Below are positions 51,135-59,270 of a stretch of 64,000 nucleotides of DNA, in pieces (within the stretch, counting starts at the first letter, position 1; each line of letters opens with the position of its first letter). The notes beneath the pieces are model-generated. The model ran no database searches. It had not been told where the DNA came from and was given only the letters and a program-made list of their open reading frames with translations. Both the position numbers and the translations under genes were made by a program. Location: contig NZ_JALAHQ010000001.1 in assembly GCF_036983985.1 (NCBI RefSeq), forward strand, positions 1,083,929-1,147,928, in the 5' to 3' direction. This DNA is from Alishewanella metallidurans (GTDB lineage: Bacteria; Pseudomonadota; Gammaproteobacteria; Enterobacterales; Alteromonadaceae).

Positions 51135-52652
51135 TTACTCGGTCGGTTGTTCAATTCGCTTTAATGCATCGATTAGCATCGGCAAGTCTAGTTTGTCGTT
51201 TAATGGTAATAGGGTGCCTGCAGACCAGGTACCAAAACTGCCATCAGAGCGCAAAATAACCATTTTATCTTTTTTAAAGCTAATAATTTCTTCGCCACTA
51301 ATGGTTAGTTTGGGTAGAGCGTTTGGTTTTAATAAGTTATCGCCTAACCAATTTCCATTGTCGCTGCAGCCTGCTTGCGCCAATAAAGTAGGAAACCAGT
51401 CAAGGTGCTGAGTTACTTGGTAAGGATGCAATTTTTGCAGCGCCCGCCAATTTGACCAAACTTGAGCTGGAGCCAAGCTAAATTGCTCGTGCTGGCCAGT
51501 TAAGCCCATAACGACGATATTGTCGTAGGCCTGATACCGTTGCCAATGTTGTAGTGGCGAGTTATCAAATACTATCGCAAAAGGGCTGAAAGGCGCTGTA
51601 TTTACCCAAGGTAAAGTACTTATTTCCGTGCCTTCAGCACGGCTAATACTTATATTTCCAGAAGGTAGCGCACTAAACCAGCCTGGCGCAGTTGCTAAAA
51701 TGTGTTCAGCATCGTCGTTGACACTGAATTTGCCATACAGTAGATGCAGTAGTGCTTCGTTATTGTTGCGCGGTGCAAAGTGTTGCTCTAACTGTTTAAA
51801 ACCTTTGCCACTGAGTTGCTGCGATACGCTTGCGGTTAGGCTGTTGGTAATCAGCAATAACGTTGATTTACCTGCTTTTGTGCCATTACATTGCAGTAAA
51901 TGGCCGTTGGCAAATTCACTTGGTAAACTCATTTTGTCTAATTGGCGTTGGGCACGGCTATTTAAATTTACTAATTGATGGCGTGCCAAAAATGTTTTAG
52001 CGGTAGCGGGGTACGATAATGGCAGCACGTTATCTTGCTTAGTAACATCGTATTTTAAGTTAGCATCGGCATGAATATGTAGTAAGTGGCTACACATAAA
52101 ACTGCCAATAAACAGCATAAATAAGGGCGCAGCAACCGCCGATTGTTTTAAGCGTTCAATTTTTTTCCAGCAATAATTGCTTAGTGTTAGTTCAAGTGAC
52201 AGCAGGCACGCGGCAACGGCTACAACAATAAACACAAAATTGCGTAAGTTGGTAACAATTTGCTGGCGTAGTAAATCAATGGTTTGCTCTAACGAGGCAC
52301 TACCAATGTGATAGCCTAAACTGGCGTATACGTAGGCATCGAAAATAATTGCGACTAGTGCACCGGTGGCTAAGATAGCCGCTAGCCCACGAACATGACG
52401 TTGATAAGGAAACACTAATGAGATTGGGAAAATAGTTAAGATAAAAAACACAAAGCACAAAAATGCTGTATGTCCGACCCAGTTTAGTAATAGATACAGC
52501 CAACCGAGAAACGACACCGGTGACGGCTCTGCCAGCCAATACGCCGAGGTGACTGCAAGCGCCAGCAAAATATTAAAAAAGCTAAACCAGTGCCCCCAAT
52601 TAAGTAACCGGTTAACTTTTTTAACTAATGACAGGTTTTTTTCTAGCACCAT
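51135..52652 (-). CDS. yejM: DUF3413 membrane protein with degenerate sulfatase-like domain (YejM/PbgA-like)
   Basis: A 505-residue inner-membrane protein. Five transmembrane helices occupy about residues 15-205, with WGHWFSFFNILLALAVTSAY and LRRQQIV-type linkers as in YejM. A periplasmic alkaline-phosphatase/sulfatase-like fold occupies about 260-490. The family LITVDGLR nucleophile region here reads LLLITNSLTASV, so the metal ligand and nucleophile are lost. E. coli YejM (PbgA/LapC, 586 residues) regulates LpxC degradation to control LPS. The present protein is shorter. The gene follows yejL (6-bp gap), as in E. coli. Confidence 0.85.
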   Translation of the reverse strand: MVLEKNLSLVKKVNRLLNWGHWFSFFNILLALAVTSAYWLAEPSPVSFLGWLYLLLNWVGHTAFLCFVFFILTIFPISLVFPYQRHVRGLAAILATGALVAIIFDAYVYASLGYHIGSASLEQTIDLLRQQIVTNLRNFVFIVVAVAACLLSLELTLSNYCWKKIERLKQSAVAAPLFMLFIGSFMCSHLLHIHADANLKYDVTKQDNVLPLSYPATAKTFLARHQLVNLNSRAQRQLDKMSLPSEFANGHLLQCNGTKAGKSTLLLITNSLTASVSQQLSGKGFKQLEQHFAPRNNNEALLHLLYGKFSVNDDAEHILATAPGWFSALPSGNISISRAEGTEISTLPWVNTAPFSPFAIVFDNSPLQHWQRYQAYDNIVVMGLTGQHEQFSLAPAQVWSNWRALQKLHPYQVTQHLDWFPTLLAQAGCSDNGNWLGDNLLKPNALPKLTISGEEIISFKKDKMVILRSDGSFGTWSAGTLLPLNDKLDLPMLIDALKRIEQPTE

Positions 52653-52658
52653 GAGCGC

Positions 52659-52883
52659 TTAGTTAACCTTAGTATTTACGGCATCTGCTAATGCCTGATT
52701 AAAATGTGTAACAACAGCAGCCCGTTGCGTTGCTGGCACGCTACTATTAACCACGTGGCTAATAGCATTGCCCAAACACATTAGGCTTAATTCTGTGGTA
52801 GCTTTTTCTGTGTGAAGCACGTCAAGTAACTGGTTTACCAGTTTTTCAATTTGCACTGTAGAATACTTTGATACAATTGGCAT
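52659..52883 (-). CDS. yejL: YejL family protein (UPF0352)
   Basis: A 74-residue protein: MPIVSKYSTVQIEKLVNQLL, then DVLHTEKATTELSLMCLGNA and HFNQALADAV, the UPF0352 signature. The function is unknown. It is always with yejM and opposite yejK, as here. Confidence 0.92.
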   Translation of the reverse strand: MPIVSKYSTVQIEKLVNQLLDVLHTEKATTELSLMCLGNAISHVVNSSVPATQRAAVVTHFNQALADAVNTKVN

Positions 52884-52953
52884 GAATTATCCGCAAGTCA
52901 TATAGATTAAACAGTTAGAATAGTAACAGAATTCATTTTAAACAGGAAAAGTT

Positions 52954-53997
52954 ATGTCAGTAGATGTACAGCAGTTGGCGATAAATTACCTTGAACTAGA
53001 TGAACACGCACGTAGCAAGGCGCATTATCGTGCGGCATTGGTTACACCTACGGCGGCAGTTGCGCATTTAGTAGAGCAGTTGCATCTGGCTTATAACGGT
53101 AAACCAGCTAAAGGCTACGCTGCATTTAATGCTAAAAAAGATCAACAGGTAGTCACCGTGTTGCAAGACTGGCAAAAGCAGAATAGTGACTTTATGGTGC
53201 TATCTAACACCGCGACCGCCGTGCTAGAGCAGCAACTTACCGCGCACCAACTACCTGAAAGTGGTTATTTGCTAGTTTGTCATTATCGCTATCTTACTAG
53301 TGACTATTTATTGTTTTGTTTGTTAGGCAGTAAAGATCATTTTTCGCTTACGGAAGAGTTAGAGTTAGCAGCGTCGCGACATTTAGATATTGCGCGTATG
53401 CAATTGGCAGCAAGAATTGATTTAACTGAATACCAAAGCTCACCAGAGCAGGGTAAATATATTAGCTTTATTCGCGGTCGAGCAGGGCGCAAAGTTGCTG
53501 ATTTTTTCTTGGACTTTTTAGGCTGTGAAGAAGGCACCGATGCAAAAGCCAACAGTAAGGTGGTATTGGCCTCGGTAGAGGAATATTTTTCTGCGGCAGA
53601 ATTTGATGGTGTTGAAAAATCAGATGCGCGTAAGCAGGTATATAACTACTGTGAAGAACGGGCTAAAGCTGGGCAAGATGTGGTATTGACAGAGTTGTCA
53701 GCGGTAATAGATGAGCAAGAACAACAAGGTTTTTTACGCTATTGTCAGGAGCAACAGCTTGCTGTAGCAGAGCAATTTCCGATAGAAGTGAAAGAATTAA
53801 AAAAGCTGATTAAATTTAGCGGTCAAGGCGGTGGGCTGAGTATTGGGTTTGACCAAAAGCTGTTAGGTGATCGGGTGCAGTATGATGCGCACAGTGACAC
53901 TATTTTAATTAAAGGCACGCCACCAAACTTACGCGATCAGCTGCAACGTTTTATGCAGGGCTATTCGGCGTTTGATCGTGAGAATTCAAGCGAATAA
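52954..53997 (+). CDS. yejK: Nucleoid-associated protein YejK (NdpA)
   Basis: A 347-residue protein of the 37-kDa nucleoid-associated family. LQDWQKQNSDFMVLSNTATA, YLLVCHYRYLTSDYLLFCLL, YQSSPEQGKYISFIRGRAGR and KVADFFLDFLGCEEGTDAK are characteristic, and the C-terminus binds topoisomerase IV in E. coli. It is divergent from yejL with a 70-bp gap. AGGAAAAG precedes the ATG. Confidence 0.93.
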   Translation: MSVDVQQLAINYLELDEHARSKAHYRAALVTPTAAVAHLVEQLHLAYNGKPAKGYAAFNAKKDQQVVTVLQDWQKQNSDFMVLSNTATAVLEQQLTAHQLPESGYLLVCHYRYLTSDYLLFCLLGSKDHFSLTEELELAASRHLDIARMQLAARIDLTEYQSSPEQGKYISFIRGRAGRKVADFFLDFLGCEEGTDAKANSKVVLASVEEYFSAAEFDGVEKSDARKQVYNYCEERAKAGQDVVLTELSAVIDEQEQQGFLRYCQEQQLAVAEQFPIEVKELKKLIKFSGQGGGLSIGFDQKLLGDRVQYDAHSDTILIKGTPPNLRDQLQRFMQGYSAFDRENSSE

Positions 53998-54024
53998 ATA
54001 ACTGCATGGTTATTAGCATAACAC

Positions 54025-54699
54025 CTAACAAATATTGATAACGTACCGGTCATAAATATTGTCGAGGTGTTGTAGTACCAAGCTTTGTTCGGTTACAGGG
54101 TGTGTCCGAATAAAGCTTCGTAGTATATCGACACTAAAGGCGGCCATATAAGGCTCAGATAATGGCTGGTAGCTAAGATGCCAAGGCTCCGCAGCGACAC
54201 CGCCATTGTAGTGTGCATAAGGTAAAAAAAAGCCATAGCTGGCAGCATGCTGGTTTAGCCATTGTGTCAGTTTAAAAAACGGACCGCCGGCTTGGTATTC
54301 ATGTGGTTCTAACTTGGGTTTGTAGTCAGGCGTTATCGCAGCCGCATCATAAATATCTAACTCGGTGCCCCAGTGATGCCGACTGGCGCCTGGCAGCGCA
54401 GAATATAACAATACTGCATCGAGTTTTGCTTTGTCACTTAATTCATTAATATTAACTTGTTGGCCTTGCAGATTATGCACCTTACGCAAGCCCGACAATT
54501 TACCGTGCCAAATAATAGCCTGGCGCTGGTAAGAGCGAAACGCTGACGCGATTTCAATCTCAATACCCTCGTTTGCTGCGGCTTTGCATAAAGCATTAAA
54601 GGGTTGCTCTACTTGTTGATGCAGCATAAAACCGTCAGCGCGCGTTAATAGGTGCTGTTCTGTTAGTCCAGTTAATATATCAACGCTTACTATATTCAT
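54025..54699 (-). CDS. M15 family D-alanyl-D-alanine carboxypeptidase
   Basis: A 224-residue LAS-type metallopeptidase. EIASAFRSYQRQAIIWHGKL, SALPGASRHHWGTELDIYDA (zinc His and Asp: SxHHxGxxxD), GFFLPYAHY and AAEPWHLSYQP (ExxH catalytic Glu and third ligand) are complete. It removes terminal D-Ala from peptidoglycan stem peptides. No signal peptide is visible, so it may act in the cytoplasm, for recycling, or leave by another route. It lies in a cluster with the YffB-like and EIIA-like genes. Confidence 0.88.
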   Translation of the reverse strand: MNIVSVDILTGLTEQHLLTRADGFMLHQQVEQPFNALCKAAANEGIEIEIASAFRSYQRQAIIWHGKLSGLRKVHNLQGQQVNINELSDKAKLDAVLLYSALPGASRHHWGTELDIYDAAAITPDYKPKLEPHEYQAGGPFFKLTQWLNQHAASYGFFLPYAHYNGGVAAEPWHLSYQPLSEPYMAAFSVDILRSFIRTHPVTEQSLVLQHLDNIYDRYVINIC

Positions 54700-54736
54700 A
54701 CACTAGGCTTATTTATACGATTTATGTTTATCATCT

Positions 54737-55084
54737 TTATTTACCAAAAATACTTTGGTAATCAGCTATTGTAAAACCCAAATAATATTTCTCGTCGTGT
54801 ATCAACAGAGGCCGTTTTATCATTGCTGGTTGTGCCAGCATAAGCGCAAGGGCCTTTGTTTCGGTTAAATCGGTTTTATCTGCCTCGGCTAATTGCCGAT
54901 AGGTGGTACCGCGCGTGTTAAGTAGGTTCTGCCAACCACAAGCGTTCGCGAAGTTGGTTAATTGCGCCAGAGTTAACCCGTCGGTACGGTAATCAACAAA
55001 TTGATAAGCAATATTATGAAGCGCTAACCAATTGCGTGCTTTTTTTATCGTGTCACAATTTTTTATGCCGTAAAGTATTGTCAT
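54737..55084 (-). CDS. ArsC-like Spx/YffB family protein
   Basis: A 115-residue thioredoxin-fold protein of the YffB group. TILYGIKNCDTIKKARNWLA has a single cysteine in the NCDT motif, followed by YQFVDYRTDGL, NTRGTTYRQL and PAMIKRPLLIHDEKYYLGF. It resembles arsenate reductases but E. coli YffB is not an arsenate reductase. It probably uses glutathione. The start overlaps the upstream EIIA-like gene by 4 bases (ATGA), so translation is coupled. Confidence 0.9.
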   Translation of the reverse strand: MTILYGIKNCDTIKKARNWLALHNIAYQFVDYRTDGLTLAQLTNFANACGWQNLLNTRGTTYRQLAEADKTDLTETKALALMLAQPAMIKRPLLIHDEKYYLGFTIADYQSIFGK

Positions 55085-55581
55085 AATGCGTGATTCTTCA
55101 ATTGAATAGTAAAAGCCGTATCTTCAGCTGCTGTCACAAAACGTTCTGCACTAAGCACGGTACTAATAGCCGAATGGGGTAAAATTGTTAGTACCACCCA
55201 ATCAGCATTGCTATGCTGCAATAACTGCAAATCTAGGCGGATAACAGCCTGCCCAGCTTGCACTTGCTGCCCCGAATTAACGAGATGACGTATCGCAACA
55301 CCATGCCGGTAAGTTTTACTATCAGCTAAGTCGAGTTGCATAGTTAAGCCACTTTTATGTTTAAACCGAAGTCGGCGGCCATCTAAAAAGCTGCAGCTGT
55401 AGCTACTAGCAAAAGGTGCAACCAGTGTACCGTGCTGTAATTTAATACACAAAGCCTGTGGTAATACATTGGCATTAAATAGCCGTTCTGGGTGCGACGT
55501 TAATGGCAGAATATCGCCTGTTACTGGGCTTTTTATTGGTAAGCCTGGCATGGTATCAAGCTGTGTGATCCACTGAGTCAT
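55081..55581 (-). CDS. EIIA-Glc-like protein lacking the catalytic histidines
   Basis: A 166-residue protein that aligns along its length with PTS glucose EIIA (Crr): PIKSPVTGDILPLTSHPERL, LFNANVLPQALCIKL, VAPFASSYSCSFL, and NSGQQVQAGQAVIRLDLQLL. In Crr, His75 and His90 (NHAF and LFVHFGIDTVEL) are needed for phosphate transfer. In the aligned positions here I read Arg69 (in DGRRLRF) and Asp84 (in TMQLDLAD), so neither is present. It therefore cannot act as a normal phosphocarrier. It may be a regulatory or scaffold derivative. No other PTS gene is near. It forms an operon with the YffB-like gene. Confidence 0.82.
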   Translation of the reverse strand: MTQWITQLDTMPGLPIKSPVTGDILPLTSHPERLFNANVLPQALCIKLQHGTLVAPFASSYSCSFLDGRRLRFKHKSGLTMQLDLADSKTYRHGVAIRHLVNSGQQVQAGQAVIRLDLQLLQHSNADWVVLTILPHSAISTVLSAERFVTAAEDTAFTIQLKNHAL

Positions 55582-56161
55582 GTTTTACGTTCTACCATTT
55601 AGTTAGCTAAACAGACTATTAAAAGCCATGCTAGTGCTGAGCTTTACTCGATTGTTACTGTTTTTTTATAAACTGTCCATCAAGTATTAATTAGGTGTAA
55701 TGCATCGTAAATGTGTTTTTTGGCACTTATCCTCCTTAAGTTGGTTGAAGTGGGGTTTTTAGTAGGTGGTTTATTGAGTAATATCCGAAGTTTTATTGAG
55801 CAGTATGGGATGTTGTTGTCCACAGATTTTGTGGATAAGCCTGTGAGTAACAGTGTTTAACTATCATAGAGTAATGTTTTTAAATGATATTATATGTTGG
55901 CATATTTATTGTTAGTTTATGCTCAACGCAAATTGGTCAGCAAAGTGCTTTAAACGCTGGTTTAATGTTTATTAATAACTTAAGGCTACATAAAAACTAG
56001 CTTACTAGTAGTAATGTTTATTAATTAGCCTAGAAAAGTTTTTTTGTCTACTATTTAGTAAACATGTTTAGTTTTAGTTTGGTGTGACAACGACGCAAGA
56101 AAAAGGTAAGGTGCTACATCTGTGTTATCGTTTAACCGTGATCTAATAGTGGGAGAGTGCA
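55582..56161. other. Gene-free AT-rich stretch with a pair of DnaA boxes
   Basis: A 580-bp stretch with no convincing gene. It holds two inverted DnaA-box-like nonamers at 55816-55838, long AT-rich runs (55850-56060) and the promoter region of yfbV. Only one GATC was noticed (near 56140), so it does not look like a classical oriC. Confidence 0.6.
55816..55838. promoter_or_regulatory. Inverted pair of DnaA boxes
   Basis: TTGTCCACA (55816-55824) and TGTGGATAA (55830-55838, the reverse complement of the perfect box TTATCCACA) face each other across five bases, giving a near-perfect dyad. This arrangement suits cooperative DnaA binding, either as a titration or reactivation site or to control yfbV or the EIIA-like operon. 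Confidence 0.65.
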
Positions 56162-56608
56162 ATGCAGTATCCTCTTTACTCAACACTTCGTGCCGGCCGT
56201 GAATACGGTAAACAGTGGCCATTAAAAGCAGAATTAAACAGTTTATTTGTTGAGAACAAGGTTATTTTGCTGACATCGTTAGCGGGTCGATTTTTGCCGC
56301 CATCGGCCTTGCTATGTGCAGTGCTTCAATACGTTTATTTAGGTAGCGAATTTCTGCCACAAATTTTAACGATGATGTTGTTTGTCGCAACCTTACCGCT
56401 GCAAGGCTGGTATTGGCTGGGAATACGCTCGGCTAAGCCATTACCACCGGCAATTGCCAGCTGGTATTTTCAGATCAGAGACAAAATGCAACAACAAGGC
56501 ATTAGCCTTTCGCCAGTAAAACGTTCAGGGTGCTATAAAGATTTGGCAATATTACTACAACAGGCGTATCAACAGTTAGACCGAACTTTTGTAAAACAAT
56601 GGCTATAA
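56162..56608 (+). CDS. yfbV: YfbV family membrane protein (UPF0208/DUF412)
   Basis: A 148-residue inner-membrane protein with two membrane segments (FLPPSALLCAVLQYVYLG, ILTMMLFVATLPLQGWYWLG). The start MQYPLYSTLRAGREYGKQWP and the C-terminal AILLQQAYQQLDRTFVKQWL are typical. In E. coli YfbV helps insulate the Ter macrodomain. It precedes ackA there, but not here. GGGAG lies upstream. Confidence 0.9.
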   Translation: MQYPLYSTLRAGREYGKQWPLKAELNSLFVENKVILLTSLAGRFLPPSALLCAVLQYVYLGSEFLPQILTMMLFVATLPLQGWYWLGIRSAKPLPPAIASWYFQIRDKMQQQGISLSPVKRSGCYKDLAILLQQAYQQLDRTFVKQWL

Positions 56609-56623
56609 CAACTTGTTATAGCC
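56601..56623 (+). terminator. Stem-loop terminator overlapping the yfbV stop
   Basis: GGCTATAAC (56601-56609) pairs with GTTATAGCC (56615-56623) around AACTT, followed by ACTTTTA. The stem includes the yfbV stop codon (56606-56608). Confidence 0.7.
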
Positions 56624-56645
56624 ACTTTTAGGTATAGTAAAAAGG

Positions 56646-57452
56646 TTAGTTAAATACCGACCATACTGGCGCATGATCTGATGGGCGCTCAATACCACGT
56701 AATTCGTAATCGATACTGCTTTCAACGCAGCGTTTGGCCAACGGCGCTGTTGCCATTACAACGTCAATACGTAAGCCGCGATTTTCATCAAAACCTTTAG
56801 ATCTGTAATCAAACCAGCTGTATTGCGCATCTGCATTAGGGTGTAGTTGTCGGAAAGTATCGATCAGCCCCCAGTCTTTTAACCGCTGTAACCACTCACG
56901 CTCTTCAGGTAAAAATGAGGTTTTTCCGGTGCGTAACCACCGTTTTGCGTTTGCTTCACCAATACCGATATCAAGGTCAATAGGTGAAATATTAATATCA
57001 CCTATTACGGCAAGGTGTTCGTCAGGGGTATGGTGCGTTGTTAAATAGTGTTGCAAATCAGCATAAAACTTCGTTTTAGCTGGAAATTTAATAGGATGGT
57101 CTCGGCTTTCACCTTGTGGGAAATAACCATTTAATACGGTGATAGGGGTGCCGTCAGCCATAGCAAAACGACCAATTAGCATCCTACGCTGTGCATCATC
57201 TTCGTCGGTAGGGAAGCCATATTGCATATTAATGGCAGGCAACTTACTTAAAATAGCGACGCCATAATGGCCTTTTTGACCAAAATGATAAACGTGGTAG
57301 CCCATGGCTTCAACATTGGCTAACGGAAACTCATCATCATGCACTTTAATCTCTTGTAAGCCGATAATGTCAGGTTGATGCTTATCAATCATGGCTTGCA
57401 GTTGGTGTAGCCTTGCTCGAATACCATTGATATTAAAAGAAATAATTTTCAT
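56646..57452 (-). CDS. xthA: Exodeoxyribonuclease III
   Basis: A 268-residue ExoIII. MKIISFNINGIRARLHQLQA, IIGLQEIKVHDDEFP (catalytic Glu), GHYGVAILSKLP, GDINISPIDLDIG (Asp, Asn), LRIDVVMATAPL and PSDHAPVWSVF (Asp, His) are present. It cuts at abasic sites and degrades one strand from duplex ends in base excision repair. It is divergent from the ygjP-like gene. Confidence 0.95.
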   Translation of the reverse strand: MKIISFNINGIRARLHQLQAMIDKHQPDIIGLQEIKVHDDEFPLANVEAMGYHVYHFGQKGHYGVAILSKLPAINMQYGFPTDEDDAQRRMLIGRFAMADGTPITVLNGYFPQGESRDHPIKFPAKTKFYADLQHYLTTHHTPDEHLAVIGDINISPIDLDIGIGEANAKRWLRTGKTSFLPEEREWLQRLKDWGLIDTFRQLHPNADAQYSWFDYRSKGFDENRGLRIDVVMATAPLAKRCVESSIDYELRGIERPSDHAPVWSVFN

Positions 57453-57571
57453 GTTACGAGTGACCCTTAATCGGTTAAATACGGCAAAATCGAGTAGATA
57501 ATAACACTTTTATCCGTGCTGTGGCACAATGCTCGCTTGTTAATCTACCACTAACTCGGCTCTTGGAGAGT

Positions 57572-58279
57572 ATGTTGTCTGCGCTAATGATAGAAACCGA
57601 TTTATTTAGTTACATGGTCCATTACAGCATTAAAAGGCGCAGCATTGCTTTGCAAATTAAGCAAGGTCAGCTAACAGTTAGAGCGCCAACCGCGATCAGT
57701 TTGCCGGATATTCAGGCATTGGTGCGAAAAAAACATAACTGGATTTTAAAGCACATGCAGCAAGCTAAGCAGCATGTTAAACCAGACTGGCTAGCACGGC
57801 AGCAAGTGCCATTACAAGGGAAGCTTTTAACGCTGCAGTTGCAGTCTGCTTCACAGTCGTTGGTAATATTCGATGATGATCGTGTTATCGTTAATATTTC
57901 AACACGTGTTCAAGCCTTACGCCACAATATTAAAGCGCGGGAGCTATTACAACAATGGTACAAAAAGCAAGCCTTACAGTGGTTTACACAACGGCTTGAC
58001 CATTGGCAAAACCAAATGAGCTTGCACGCCAAAGAGCTAGTTATTGGGAATTGGCAAAGTAAGTGGGGCTATTGTAAACAGTCAGGGGAGATTGGCTTTA
58101 ACTGGCGTTTAATGATGGCGCCATCATGGCTAGCCGATTACGTTATTGTGCACGAGTTAGCACACCTAAAGCATCTTAATCACTCAGCTAGCTTCTGGCG
58201 CTTGGTGCAGCAATATTATATTGATATAGATTCGGCTCAGAGTTGGTTAAAACAGCATCAACACTGGATGGAAATATAA
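57572..58279 (+). CDS. M48-type metal-dependent hydrolase (YgjP-like)
   Basis: A 235-residue protein of the DUF45/YgjP group. VHYSIKRRSIALQIKQGQLT at the start, LVIGNWQSKWGYCKQSGEIG (Q-S-K-WG-C) and YVIVHELAHLKHLNHSASFW (HExxH plus third His) are diagnostic. WrpA/YgjP-like proteins bind zinc and are sometimes linked to restriction systems. Their substrates are unknown. ATG at 57572 with TTGGAG upstream is preferred over GTG at 57521. Confidence 0.88.
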   Translation: MLSALMIETDLFSYMVHYSIKRRSIALQIKQGQLTVRAPTAISLPDIQALVRKKHNWILKHMQQAKQHVKPDWLARQQVPLQGKLLTLQLQSASQSLVIFDDDRVIVNISTRVQALRHNIKARELLQQWYKKQALQWFTQRLDHWQNQMSLHAKELVIGNWQSKWGYCKQSGEIGFNWRLMMAPSWLADYVIVHELAHLKHLNHSASFWRLVQQYYIDIDSAQSWLKQHQHWMEI

Positions 58280-58299
58280 CGACTTGAGTGATAAAAAAG

Positions 58300-58319
58300 C
58301 GCCGGCAATAACGCCGGCG
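58300..58319 (-). terminator. GC-rich hairpin with T-run on the minus strand
   Basis: CGCCGGC (58300-58306) pairs with GCCGGCG (58313-58319) around AATAAC. On the minus strand it is followed by CTTTTTT, so it is a good intrinsic terminator for transcription coming from the right, although the nearest minus-strand gene ends 950 bases away. On the plus strand it follows the ygjP-like gene without a T-run. Confidence 0.65.
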
Positions 58320-58543
58320 AAAATACTAGGACATCGGAAATACAGGGGAGAAACGGTACTACTTAACAACTACTGTAAGATAGGACTGTAGCTTTACTGA
58401 TTAATTCAAAATATTTTCATTTATTTTTTGTATTGTGGTTTTGCATTCCGGCTGCCATCTAGTTTAAGCTCCTCCGTTAGCAAGAAACAGTGCATGGTAT
58501 TTTTAGATGGCCGGTATGGCTGCATCGCTTTGTGGACCCTATT

Positions 58544-59269
58544 ATGACTAACATTTTACGTTTGCAGCAATTGGTTAAGTTGCTTGATATTACTCGATTA
58601 CAGGATGACGAAACGACGATATCCTTTTTACAATGGTTGGAAACAACGCCGCCAATATCAGCTGCAGCCTATTGTGTTTATCCGCAGTACTTAATGGCGC
58701 TACAAGGCTGGCACTCTAGGCAACCGCAAATGGCGTTAGCTACAGTGGTTAACTTCCCTTCGGGTGATTTAGCTACTGATCAAGTCTGTGAGCAAATTCA
58801 GCAGGCGATAGCGCTCGGTGCGACAGAAATTGATTGTGTACTACCTTATAAAGCACTAATGCGCGGTGAACACGGTTTTGTAAAAAACTTCCTTTATGAT
58901 GTGCGCCAAGCTAGTACCGGTTGCTGCCTGAAAATTATTATTGAGTCAGGTGAACTTGTTACAGCGCAGCAAGTGGTTATTGCATGTGAACTGGCTATTG
59001 AAGGTGGCGCAGATTTTATAAAAACCTCAACCGGCAAAGTGCCTGTCGGTGTAACTGAGGAAGCCGCACGTATTATTTTGACCGTAATTGCGGCCGCGAA
59101 TCGTGATGTTGGTTTTAAGGCATCAGGTGGTGTGCGCTCTATAGAGCAAGCGCTCGCATTAGTCGCATTGTACGAAGAGATCACCGGTAAAATTGCGTTG
59201 AGTTCAGGTATGCGTATTGGTGCAAGTGCGCTAGCGTTTGAATTAGCAGAACAGTTGGCTACTAACTAA
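58544..59269 (+). CDS. deoC: Deoxyribose-phosphate aldolase
   Basis: A 241-residue DeoC. TNILRLQQLVKLLDITRLQD, AAYCVYPQYLMALQ, LATVVNFPSGD, ATEIDCVLPYKALMRG, LKIIIESGEL, ADFIKTSTGKVPVGVTEE (the Schiff-base Lys) and VGFKASGGVRSIEQ are conserved. It splits 2-deoxyribose-5-phosphate into glyceraldehyde-3-phosphate and acetaldehyde. I chose ATG at 58544. An upstream GTG at 58490 is possible. No other deo gene is adjacent. The 264-bp stretch before it contains only the hairpin at 58300. Confidence 0.9.
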   Translation: MTNILRLQQLVKLLDITRLQDDETTISFLQWLETTPPISAAAYCVYPQYLMALQGWHSRQPQMALATVVNFPSGDLATDQVCEQIQQAIALGATEIDCVLPYKALMRGEHGFVKNFLYDVRQASTGCCLKIIIESGELVTAQQVVIACELAIEGGADFIKTSTGKVPVGVTEEAARIILTVIAAANRDVGFKASGGVRSIEQALALVALYEEITGKIALSSGMRIGASALAFELAEQLATN

Positions 59270-59270
59270 A

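Noticed and set aside
54737..55084. A second true arsenate reductase
   Set aside because: The NCDT and KRPLL pattern fits the YffB/Spx group, which is not known to reduce arsenate.
55582..56161. Chromosomal replication origin
   Set aside because: Only two good DnaA boxes and one GATC are visible, and no origin-associated genes (dnaA, mnmG, rpmH) are near.
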